Positions 53,066-64,000 of a DNA stretch of 64,000 nucleotides are shown here, in pieces; the stretch's first letter is position 1; every line of letters starts with the position of its first letter. Source of the DNA: Fasciola hepatica (taxonomy: Eukaryota > Platyhelminthes > Trematoda > Plagiorchiida > Fasciolidae); NCBI GenBank assembly GCA_948099385.1, contig CANUEZ040000165.1:6088501-6152500 (forward strand). Reading direction: 5' to 3'. The position numbers were made by a program, and so were the translations under genes. Under the pieces are notes generated by a model. The model saw nothing but the letters and a program-made list of their open reading frames with translations, had not been told where the DNA came from and did no database searches.

Positions 53066-54688
53066 CTTTGCACCCTGTGCTGAAGAATTCTTGTTTGCAT
53101 TAGTGGTTTGGTTCAATAGGAGTTGCGAGCGGAGTACATGCAGGTCACCCCTAAGGAACAGCAAAAATAGAACACGGATTTACAGTAGTAAATGCTACCA
53201 ATATTTAGGCAGCAGACTACCAACGAGTGGTTCGTAACGACAGCATATCAGACAAATGAATATGCATTGTAATACGTAAGAAGGTAAACTATGAAGAGGA
53301 AATGAAGGCAATACTAACTGACGCGTCCAGATTTTTTTTTAAACCGAACTTCAGAGAACACGAAACAGACCAGATAGAAAAGGACCGCTCGCACAAGGTT
53401 ACGATCCACGAAAGAGGATAGCACTGTAGACGCTCTCACCTTAAAACGGTTATGATCAACTAATTGGACAGTCGCTAGATTTCACAAACCGTCGGATATT
53501 TTACCCTCTAGGACACAGTCTGTGATAATAGTATTAGAAAAGTGGTTGACTAATTTACTGAACCTAGTGAAAGTTAAGAACTCCAAGAAATAGCTACCTA
53601 CTGTTTTTAAAATCGAACCAGAGTTGGAAGGCAGCAGAACGCCATGAGAATGGTGATGATATGAAACGAAGGAAAGTCAAATCGCACACTAGAATTGGGT
53701 GCCAAATGCGCAATAATGATCACTAAATATTGATAGGAAAATCTATGGGCTGTTCTTGGGACGTATACCAGACTCATTTACGAGAAGCACTGTCTCCCGA
53801 GATCAGAGGGAGCTAGCAAATCGCCACTTAGTTCGCATCGTACCTCGACAGGGGCATAACCACCGTCCGGAGGAGCAGATTTTTGGAACCCCACAGGAGA
53901 ACTGAATGCGAAATGACTGATTAGAAATTGGTGAACGTTCAACTGGGAACTTGGTAGAATCTCCCGGTCAAACCACGGGCCACTCATCCTTCAATGAGCC
54001 GCACCTCATCACGCCCCAGTTAATTTTATTTATCCACATATAGTTCTACCGCAGATCATCGTGCAATGTCACAAATTTTATGAAAATTCTTGTCCTACCT
54101 GTTTTTATTCAGTAACAATAAAAATTTGGGTCCCATTACTGGGAACCTGACTATCGTGAATACAAAAGAAACCAACAGATTTCCATCATGAAGGTCGTTA
54201 CTTTAGAGCTAGCAGAATTGCCATGATGTTCTGATCGCTGAGTTTGACGTTTGGATTGTAAACGTTTCATCGCCAGTCGAGGTGACATGGTCAGTGTATG
54301 TGCGCTGTGATCTGTGATCTGTATTTATTAGATTTGTCATTAACCCTGACCTTGAGCCTCGTAGACAGCCTTGTGTCCAAAGGTCCGCTTGGCCCTTACT
54401 AAACTGACTTTCGACCTTTGACCGTTGACGTTCCGTTTGGGGAGCTTGGCCTCTTGTGCTTTGTGCTGCTGTCTCCATTTCTGATAGTTCAATTCTCGGT
54501 GCTTCAGTTTCGATGACTTTTGAGTGTGAAAAATTCACATTCAATATTACGGGCTGTATGATTTGGGTCCCCTGATTCCATTTCCGGCTTTCTGAGTTAG
54601 TTGAACTGTCTGCTGTTCATCCGACTGTACACGTGATCCAATTCAATATGTCTATTGATTGAGTTGTTTGAAGAGTACCAGGCTTCCA

Positions 54689-54689
<1 letters not shown>
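51481..54689. other. Unassigned stretch
   Basis: A 121-codon + frame (51617-51982) has no motif I recognise and no clear promoter or splice signals. A trinucleotide ATA/ATT run lies at about 53034-53065. Nothing else was supported. Confidence 0.35.
53034..53065. repeat. (ATA/ATT)n trinucleotide repeat
   Basis: ATAATAATAATATTATTATTA-type run, self-complementary around its middle and so able to form a small hairpin. Confidence 0.85.

Positions 54690-54761
<72 letters not shown>
54690..54761. repeat. (TA)n microsatellite, about 72 bp
   Basis: Pure dinucleotide run. Tyr-Ile repeat frames across it are artefacts. Confidence 0.98.
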
Positions 54762-54763
<2 letters not shown>

Positions 54764-55705
54764 CTCATAAAGTCTTTAGGGGTACTTTTACTTCGGATAA
54801 CTTATTGCGAATTAGTTCAAAAACTGCTGTCATATCCTTATTCATGAACATACTGATCGTCGAAGGCACTCAAGGAATAAGTTCCACACAGAAGTGACTT
54901 CCTAGCCAGACTTTACTGACTACCACTTGGAAACCACGTGATTTTCTCAGTGTTAGGAATTCGCGGCAATCTATCGGCAGCCGAAGAATTAATGTAAGTC
55001 TATCAAAAATTTGCTTCACAATAACATGTTTGAGTTACACCAGGCACTACACACCTACGAAATTTTGGTCCTCTCGTATCATCCGAATTGTGCTCATTGG
55101 TGTCGCTTTGTAGCATGTTGTTCCTATGGTGGGCTGATAAAACGGTTTGGAGTTCCTGTGAACAGAATGGAATGAATACGAATGAAATCTTGCTTCATTT
55201 TTTGTTCATAGCATCCTTCTTTGTTGTTTGGTTTTCCAATGTGGCTTCTTTTCTATCGCATACATATACATGAGCAAAAACATAGCCACATTGCTGATTG
55301 GTCAAAATGTGGAATAAGTCAACAAAAGCCATTCTGGGATTTGGAAAACTGAGTCCCGTGAGGGACCATTCCGTAGGGCTGGGAGGTGGCTCTCAGGACA
55401 ACACGGGGGTTGCCTGCCACCGACGTTGGCCGGTCTTGACAGGGTTCCATTCCCAGTTGTTAAACCAATTGGTTATCATTTGTCAGTAACACTTAGTGAT
55501 TTACTTGACAGAAACGTAACTTCTTTAAAGCAGTAACAGTTCCGTGGACTGGGTGCCATTCTAAACTAAAAGAATCCTTTCAATGTATTCTAGGAAAAAA
55601 TAAAACCTTGATCAGGACATTCAAACGAGACAGAAGGGTTGAAAAAGGCCCATTATAATGATCGCCCGATCACCGCTGGTAGGCCACCAGGTAAAGTAAT
55701 TAATA

Positions 55706-55706
<1 letters not shown>
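54762..55706. other. Unassigned stretch
   Basis: No gene or known repeat. 55340-55450 is GC-rich with GGGAGGTGG and CCTGCCACCG patches, perhaps an old repeat end. Confidence 0.35.

Positions 55707-55751
<45 letters not shown>
55707..55751. repeat. (TA)n microsatellite, about 45 bp
   Basis: Pure dinucleotide run just beyond the 3' side of the minus-strand Penelope-like copy; it may be linked to that insertion. Confidence 0.97.
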
Positions 55752-55753
<2 letters not shown>

Positions 55754-55799
55754 TAGGAATGCATATTTTCGGAAGAAAAGAGAGGGTATTTACCGTATG

Positions 55800-57000
55800 A
55801 AATTAAGATTGGTCTAACAATATTATAGGTGTTTTGCGGTTCGGAAAAGGGGTGGGAAGTCGGTTGTTCGTGGTTGGGAAAACTCGGTGTAGAAAGTACA
55901 TCTGGGGTGGGTTGACTGCTTCCTGTCACGACTGAAAGGTCGCGGTCGAGGTCACCGTGATTTTGTCCCCCATTTTCCGATCGCGGCCAGGGTAGCTGCA
56001 GTGATTTGACAAATCGCTTGTGTGAACAAAGCGATGGATTTAACAGCCTAATCGCTACTGCCTCCGCTGCTCCCAAAGTGATTTGGCGAACGATCTTCGA
56101 AGAATTCATAGGCACTTTGTAAATTATCTTGAAGGCTTCGTTGTCTACCTTTTGCCCTGTCTCGGCCAGGTGCGCTACGATTGCACTTGTTATGGTTCTT
56201 CTAGTTCCTGTCCTCAGCCAAGCCAGTTTGTGATCCTTGCTTCTTTGAGACAGTTGTTGTACCGTTTTGCTTACATAACTTGCCGAACGAAAGCGAACAA
56301 ACGAATAGGTTACATGGGGGAGAAAAGGACAGGCATTTTGTCTTTGAGATTCATTGAAATCATTGACCGGCTTGTGAAGTGGGCGCGTAGAGTAACGGCG
56401 GGAAATGTACGGGTGATTGCACCCACTAGGTGCCGAACTAGCAGTTCGCATTTAACATCTCTTTTGAAGGGAAGTTGCATGTGCAATTCTTTTTTCTTGG
56501 CGGTGATTGTCAATGGTCGCTTGGGTACTTCCGAAATGTTCTTTTGAATGAAACGTTCCGGATACCCGTTGTTTAGTAATGTTTGTCTTATGTGATCTAA
56601 TTCCTCATTCACTGTTTCCTCGGAACAGATCTTTCGTATGCCAGACGCTTGCGGTCGGACTAAGTTCTGTTTGCGTTTTAGAGGCACGAAACTGGCAAAA
56701 TGTGTGTATTGGCCTGTCCATGTTGGCTTACGATAGACGCGGCGGACTAGCTTTCCATCTTCCCTTTTCGTAAGGTTTACATCCAGAAAATGAAAGTTGC
56801 CGTAGGTCCGTAGGTACGGGGTGGTCAAGATGGCAACTGTTGTCTTCACCCGGAACCTGTATACGCTGGGTGTCAGACCTTGGCGGCCGAACTTCAGAAA
56901 GTCATGCGATTTCAATGTAGTTGTCTCATTCCAGCAGGCGATTTGGATGTGATTTCCCCTGTTCAGGCACCCAGTTAGCTCACTTGTCACTGTGGCTGCT
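55800..57000 (-). mobile_element. Penelope-like element: RT C-terminus and GIY-YIG endonuclease, decayed
   Basis: Minus frame 56310-56990 reads FHFLDVNLTKREDGK, then VYRKPTWTGQYTHFASFVPL, the conserved end of Penelope RT. Frame 55621-56451 continues with VTYSFVRFRSASYVSKTVQQ (GIY-YIG region, YVGRT changed to YVSKT), then TSAIVAHLAETGQKV and AEAVAIRLLNPSL. The join needs a frameshift near 56340. The 5' part of the RT is absent. The extent beyond the recognisable protein (left of 55850, right of 56830) is approximate. Confidence 0.85.
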
Positions 57001-57179
57001 GGGAGAACATGGAGCGAGTTGACTCATGTGGACGGTGTATTATGAGTACTCTGTGCAGAAAAAAATTTGAAGAGTCTTGGGACTAGTTTATGAAGTGGCA
57101 TCCTCAGTGTCACTCGGCTTTTTGTTCTAGGTAGCACTTCTCACTCGTAAAATCCAAGTGCTACCCGTCGGGCAAACAG
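57001..57179. other. Unassigned
   Basis: Between the Penelope-like copy and the dispersed repeat; nothing recognised. Confidence 0.4.
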
Positions 57180-57540
57180 GATGCATGTGTATTGTTAACC
57201 GGTGGCCTTTCGGATGGTTCATACGCCTTTTGGATAGCAGTCTTCCAGTAGAGGACGCCCAAAGCGTCCTGAGGAATCTCACTCCACTCAGGATGACTGG
57301 GTTAGGGGCAAAATGAAATGGTCTTATTTAGTGTCGGACCACATTCATGCACGTCACTTTGCAGTCAATGGGCTTCTGTGGCTTTTATAAAGGGGCTCGC
57401 TGCCAACCGAAAAACCCACCAAATCATCTAGTATTAACCTTACCGTAATTGCTTACTGTGAGCTGCTGCTCATTTCTTTGCAGCCAACCACGCGTATGGC
57501 CACTCTCCTATCCGCGACCTGGAGGTGTGCTTTTCCAGTA
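57180..57540 (+). repeat. Unclassified dispersed repeat, copy 2
   Basis: Shares the blocks AACCGGTGGCC, GGATGGTTCATACGCC and CCAACCACGCGTATGGCC, then CTATCCGCGACC, with 38985-39300 in the same orientation. No coding frame. Confidence 0.5.
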
Positions 57541-59342
57541 CCTGTTTACGGTGGCTCTCACTGACTAATGCTTTCCATTGTATGTGGCCTCAAAGCTTTA
57601 CCGTACGCTGTCCCATGAACTGCTTACCGAATCACCACAACCTCTTTCTCTTAAGACCCCAACACAATCCTTGTGGGTAATCACCGTCGCTAGTCCGAAA
57701 GGAATTTTGGCGAATTGGCATCGATGTACGAATTCACCCTTAAGATCTGTATTCTCCAACAATGACTGACAGATGTGTCTGGTGATAATTCCGCGGGCTC
57801 ATCCAAGTTCGTTACCACCGCAGCAGATGAAATCACTGGGATCGAGACACCTGAGTGTAGACCTCAGCCTTCTTGACTTGTCTCGGCTTTATTACGGGAA
57901 CGCTCGCACTACATTCCGGTGCCGTAATTCGAACACCTAATCCTAAGACTAAGCGCGATGCCTCACTGTGGTTCGTTGAACAAGCAACATCTGACATAAC
58001 TTTCAATCACTGACTTTGAACAGCAACAGCCCGTTTCCCGGCATGCACGCACACTGCATGCACTTGATCCAAATATCTTGTAGTGATGGTCACGCACCTG
58101 CAGTTGTGCACACGTACACAGATGACGTTAGCCGTGCTTCGTCCCGGACAGCACTGGCCAATCAGATGGTACCACGCATTGAGCGACGTTGCGCTATCTA
58201 ATCCGATTGTACACTTGACCTACGTCTTCACTTGCTCACAGCGTTGACCCACTCACTTGCCTACGTGTTTGGATTTTCACTAGCTTGCCTGTAACTGTGC
58301 CCGCCCTATGTTCGTACTGAATACAGGTTCCGCCGCATAAGCGAGCCTTCATTTTACCTACGGAATTCGGAGCGCAACAGGGATCTACGAAAACCGAAGG
58401 CATTCCTTTATAGAAAACCTGCTGAGCTAGAGTATTATGTGCATATGGGTAGCGTGAGATCAGATTCTGCATAATGTGATTCATCATACAGCATCAACAC
58501 TCAACTCACTTGTACTTAGGCCTTTAAGGAAAAGTCGTCCATCACAGGAGTTGATCTCTGTTCAGGCAACCAGTTGTCACCGTCTATACGTTCAGCGAAT
58601 AGTCGACAGTCAGCCTCAGTAGCCTGATGGTTAGGTCTTCGATTCATATACGTTGCCTAGCACGGCATTACTACGTGCTACATAACGACCACCACTTTAA
58701 AACTTTATGGCAAACTAACCAAATTTGTGATGAGATCTATTTTAATCAAACAGTCGATCAGAAAAGTCGTTTTCATTTTAGAAGTTCAGTTTTTATGGGC
58801 TAATTCTTTAAGGATGAGGAGACATTAGCGTCGTATTGGTTTCAGTGTGACTTTTACTATACCGCGGTAAGAGTGAGTTGAGAAATGATCAGATGGAATT
58901 GATAAACTATCACGTGGATTTGGAAACTGTCCGTTTAATTTGAGAACTTAACATCAACACTGATTGCAGCTTCCGGATAGAGTACCGCATTGGTCAGCTT
59001 GATACAAGTCTCTGGAGCCGAGGATTAGCCGTGAAGACCACATGTTTTCCCACGCTCTATCCGTGCAAAAATGGCACAGATCATGTTCGTGCGTTATGTC
59101 GCGCTCACGGACGGACGTCGATCCGGTGGATTGGTACAGTCGTGTGATTTGAGCGACATAATCAAGCTGTCCTCGCCTTATCAATCTAAATGAAAGAGCA
59201 TTACTTTAGATACCTGCGGGCTAGTAAATACATTTCAAATATTCAATAGACGGGGGTGTACTATTGGTCTCTGAATAACAAGCATTCAACGAGAAAATGT
59301 CATGTTAGTGACAAGGCACAGTCGGCGGAAAATTTGTAATGA
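57541..59342. other. Unassigned stretch
   Basis: No gene or known repeat. A TAGCCTGATGGTTAGG segment near 58620 resembles a tRNA A box without a B box. Confidence 0.35.
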
Positions 59343-59400
59343 GTCGACGTTTCGGTTACCGTAAATTTTGTTCGGTTCTGAGACAATGAACACCATCATT
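59343..59400 (-). mobile_element. Possible Penelope-like terminal motif, second occurrence
   Basis: On the minus strand GGTAACCGAAACGTCGACTC repeats the ACCGAAACGTCGAC motif of 22181-22220. Only this short motif is shared and the surrounding sequence differs. Confidence 0.3.
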
Positions 59401-62400
59401 CGGTTCATAGACATGATTAAGAAATAGAAAATATATAAGTTAATTTAACTTTGGGAATAGCTTGCAGTTTGTCGTCGGTAATGTTTACGCTCTTGTCACT
59501 CGACCGTGTTGGATAACAGTTAGTATTTCCGTTGCTTTTTTTTTAATTCCTTAATCGTGTGCGTGGAAAACAATTCCTCTCGAAACTTGTACAACACGTG
59601 TATATATGGAAAAATCGTACAATGTGCAGGGTTTCCTGCTATCAATAAAAAGTAGCGTCTGTGCCTCCCAGAAACACGAATCCTGAGATTCCACAGGGAA
59701 GAACCACCAACCAACCGTAGCCTACGTAATCTTATTGAAATCTGAAGATCATTGTACTATGTCACGCAAAGAAGTTCGCTTTAAATTTCCAGTTATTGCA
59801 ATTTTATTTGGTTAAATAGAAGCCTCCGATTTTCATTGGTCGGGATAATTACGGCAAAAAATGAGATGTGCAATTAGCGGAGGGCGGTGGAAAATTCTGC
59901 AGAAAAATTGGAGTTTATGATCATCCTTTTGTGAATGTAACAAGATGCAAATAACAACGATCTCAACTGATGGGATTGCTAATAATCAAGTCAGCAGGTG
60001 TAGTTTATGTCTTTACGAAACACGCAGCTGATACGGTTTCTTAGTGATTCAGTGCTGAGTTCGGAAATTTCATGTGACGAAATACACGTGGCACTGACTA
60101 CCTTTTATTGATTTGGTCAGTACAGAAAAAGACGAGTTCTGCAGCATGCTAACGTTTTTCCACTGTTCTCAGTCGCTATCAATCTGAAGTTTATGCAAAA
60201 TGGTGTTAGTAAACACAATGAACGGACTTGAGGCACTAACTATTTACACCAAAGAATCACATTTATCCCATATGGTGAGCGGATTGGCTATATCAGTAGT
60301 TTCTGTGCGCAGTGAACAGAGTTTTGCAGTTTGGTTAACACAGCTTCGCCAAATACTAACAGCTTCCAATTACGATTTCATAACAACGGTTTGAATGACC
60401 AAACAGGGGTCAAATTTGTGTTTGATTGTTATCAGGTGCCTCCCTGAGTTTCATTCACGATGATTTCCGAGTGCGTTTTTCGTTTTATCAATTTTATTAG
60501 TAACTTTGGAATATATTTCGCAATTCGTTTTCAAGGAATTTTGATTTGCTAACCCCTATGATCCAAGTTTAACTTTGAAGCATTTACCTATGTTTCGGCC
60601 TGTCGAGCGGATCGTCTCGTAGTAATAAGCATAATCGCAGTTACTTCTGATAAGAAAGTATACATTATTCATCGGATCGGCTCGTATGCTATTTCTTCTA
60701 TCAACCGGACGATACTGCAAGATGAATGCCAAACCCACAACACACAATTTGGTGGTTAACTGTTGAAAGAATTGAATTGGACTGTACAGCTTGTTTTCTA
60801 TCAGATGAAGTATTTCTTAAACACTGAAAGGCTGTAAATCAAATGTTACTGCACATCCGATTGAATTTAGTGCATCTTAAGTCGTCGTACACAACAGAAG
60901 GTGCCTCACGTCAAATTCTGAACCAGCACCTGAATTGAATTACGATAAATATGGTGCATACTAAAGGGAATCTCCCTAAGACAAGGGCGTGCTTCATCCC
61001 CCCGGACATATAATTAGTCGTAGAACTGAGAATATTATAATCTCGCCTAAATGATTTTATCTATGTTCTGTTTATTTTTTCCTGTAGGTGAACACATCTT
61101 TGAAGTACCACTTTCTCCATCCTTTCAAAAGTAACAGCCTAACTGGTCGATCTAAATGGTGAGAACGAAACAGACTTTGTGACACCAGTTGTTTTTGCTC
61201 TCATTTTGTTAAACGTATAAGCACTATATCCGATGAAAGGAGTGAACACCTTGGCTGAATGGATTTCTGTCCTAAAGGGTTAAGAACAATGTTCACAGCA
61301 AGACAAGTTTGTTTTTATGTGCTTGGACGGAAAGACGGAAAACAGAGTGAAAACAGAATGCGGTAATTTAATCCAAAGGGCTGAATTTCTGAGAATGATT
61401 AATAGCAACTTTTCGGTGATACGTAACAATATTCGAACCCAAGGTATATTCTTGTTTTTCCTATTCACATCATCACTCGAGTATTTGCGTCCGCTTGAAT
61501 TTGCCGGCCCATGTGTTCACATTGAGGTCAAACAGTTGTGGGATTTGTGTTTAAGAATCTTCGTTAAACCATCAAATAGACGACAGTGAAAAGACAACGG
61601 ACGGCGTCGCCACAAACTCATTCTTTCCTGGGCAGTAAGTCTAATTTATGTTCCAGTTATGCCCCGAATAGCTTTGATTTCTTAAGTGGCTGGTGTTAGA
61701 GAAGGTTCGCTTGCCGCACAGAGGCACAATGTTTTGTGATCCGTCCCGGTAGCCCTGGTAAGAAGACTCTTCTGCCTTCGAACCATCTCGTTTTATTATA
61801 CATAAACAATCTGTACATATAGGATAGTAGGTAACCGAGTAAATCGGTCCAGAAGGCTTCCCGTAACCGGGTCTTCTGACTGGCTCTTTTGGTCATGTAG
61901 CCGATTAGCTGATTTCGTCCCGGTCAGATAAAACAACTCTTGGTTGCTGATTGGTCCATTTTGCTCGGTTCGTTGAGAGTGACTGTTGGTGGCTGATTGA
62001 TTCATTTCGTTCCGTTTCGTCGCGAACTGACTGGGCCATCGACCACTTCGCTGGTCTCAGATTTGCCATCGACTATGGACGGACAATGACGTGCTGTCTG
62101 CTAAGGGAACCAGGCAGTCTGCCGATGCGCCAGCCAATATCCAATATCAATTCGAGCATTACTCCATCGTGTTTGAGGGCGAAACGCACTTTGTTCTCAA
62201 TCCATTAGTACGACTCATCATTCATTCCATTATTGACACGGGAGTCTGCACTAATATCGATTGTTTCAATCACGCTAGCAAGTAACCATTAACTTTTTCG
62301 GTTTGACTGACCTACGTTACTCCCCTACTAGAAGAGTGATCACCAACCATCCCAGTTCCTCCTTATCACTGAATAACCTGTTTCCACCAGCCCCCACCAT

Positions 62401-64000
62401 CTTTTCGTGGCATTTCGCTGCTTCCGCGGGCGGCCCCTATGCGATACAGCTTCTCTCCCAGAATTCAGCGAATCGGATGGAAATAGAATTTCACAGCCAG
62501 ATTGTCCAGATGAGACAAGGTAGCTTTATGATTGGTTAGTTCATTGTCTATCAATGGTGTCACGTCTCCCTTTATATTCAAGCAAGGTTGTACCCAAGTA
62601 ACCAAGACAGAAAGTATTACGGGTATTCTCGTCTTGTCAGTTCTTGGTTCGCCTAGTCCGGGCACTAGTCGTTTTATAACATGCCGCTGATTGGGAAGAA
62701 CCAATTCCTCTAGTTTTACTAATTAGAAGAAAGACATATACAACCCTTCTATGGACATTCATACTCTCAAAAGTTCCATCAACATAATTTCCCACCCAAC
62801 AGTATTCTGTTTCAAGGATCTCTCGAAACTGCGGTTTATGCTTGTAAACCACTTTATAGACATACCGAAATCGACCAATCACTTGCGCTACCCTGAGTAA
62901 ATAATCTGTTACGTGCAACGTCGTATCAGCTCGGTAGCAAAAGAGGCTGAAGAAACTTGAATACAAGTCACGTGATGATCTTAAATTAAGGCACTATTAT
63001 TATCTGAACAAGGACGAGGTCCAAAGTAACACAAGAGAATTACGCCGTTATCTTGAATCATAAGCTGCAGATCACTTTATGCAATCCTATCAACTCAAAT
63101 ACTTTAGCCATTCACTTTTGATCTTGGTGATACGGATATTACAAATGCGAGCCCTTTGATAGGCTACGCTGCATTTCTGTGTTGATCACCACATTATCGA
63201 ATTGAAGGGATTTACTTGGTATGATCACTGTGTGCTGCTATACGCTGTAAGAAATACTTCTACTCAATCAGAATACTAAATTTTTCCATCAATCTGATTT
63301 AACCGATCATATATATAAGGGAATTCTCATTCGACTCCAAAAGAGCATCCGTGTTGTCTGAAAGACTGCTTCTCCAGCGCAGATGTTCGTCTCGTCTTTG
63401 TTCAGCACCAACATAGGTTCTCTGTTCTCGAAAATGTCGGATCTAACTCTATTCTTCGTTCTCGCATTCGTGTTCATACTTGGGTGGTTTGCATACAAGA
63501 ATAGTGGCTAAACCCACATATTGCTGATTCACTGGTATCAATAAATGGCTTCAAACTGTCCCTGCAAGACAGGACTTTCACCACCAAGAAAACTGGAGGC
63601 GGGTTGGTCAACTCCACTCGGTGTGGCAGGTCTCAAGTCATTTACGCATATTCAGATAATGGTGTTGGTTGCTTAGTCATGCAACACCATCCTAGATTTT
63701 TTCGCTAATATGAGCACCACTATAACGTACTTATACGTAGCTACTTTTTGCACACAGATCGCTATTTCATGTTTCAATGACTCTCTTTCACCTTTTCTTG
63801 TTTCTTTGTTAGATGGTGAGATGCACTTCATAGTAGGCGATTTCTTTCATACTTTAACCAAACCTTTCACAGCCTTTGATTTAACCGATCTTTATGTTTT
63901 TCCAACCGCAGGTAACTCCTGAATTATTCTCTCCTAATTTGTGTCAACCATTGACTATTGTCTGCTTCGGTTGAGGCCTAACATATACTCCTGGTCTGCT
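59401..64000. other. Unassigned stretch to the window end
   Basis: 4.6 kb without a recognised gene or repeat. The only item singled out is a short + frame at 63383-63511 (see findings). Confidence 0.35.

Noticed and set aside
62637..62966. A GIY-YIG-like reading of the 109-codon minus-strand frame
   Set aside because: The Cys/His and Tyr positions do not line up with the Penelope endonucleases at 28050 and 56300.

Overview
This is eukaryotic DNA from an intron-rich, transposon-laden animal genome. The mix of RTE-like and CR1-like LINEs, Penelope-like elements, long (TA)n tracts and an intronless actin fits a parasitic flatworm, most likely a digenean trematode. That placement is an inference from family recall, not from a search. 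There are no rRNA genes, CRISPR arrays or bacterial operons.

Two host genes can be supported. (1) A split gene on the + strand, at least 8819-37438 (over 28 kb), encodes EMC2 (TTC35), the TPR subunit of the ER membrane protein complex. Eight exons join in phase with consensus splice sites and carry the characteristic order of EMC2 motifs; the first exon or exons were not found. (2) An intact, intronless, somewhat divergent 376-residue actin lies at 42161-43291, with a TATA box 67 bp upstream of its start codon.

Most of the rest is mobile DNA. 1-14.1 kb holds RTE-like LINE copies in both orientations, one near full length at 3505-7322, plus a tRNA-derived SINE nested in an RTE 3' UTR. The EMC2 introns (8.9-37.2 kb) hold further RTE, CR1-like, Penelope-like and SINE pieces. 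They also contain a 2,708-bp, almost perfect inverted duplication (29403-32110 and 34482-37189) that flanks EMC2 exon 6 and includes a second, antisense copy of exon 7. 44.5-46.6 kb is a mariner-like DNA transposon with long terminal inverted repeats, interrupted by a 788-bp MITE-like element; the uninterrupted opposite arm serves as an empty-site reference. 48.7-51.5 kb is a nest of Penelope, CR1-like and Ty3/gypsy remnants with a second inverted repeat. 55.8-57.0 kb is a decayed Penelope-like copy with a GIY-YIG endonuclease region. Beyond 57 kb almost nothing is recognisable.

The strongest candidates for something undescribed are the EMC2 palindrome, with its possible effects on pre-mRNA folding, exon circularisation and dsRNA, and the two-layer DNA transposon at 44.5-46.6 kb.
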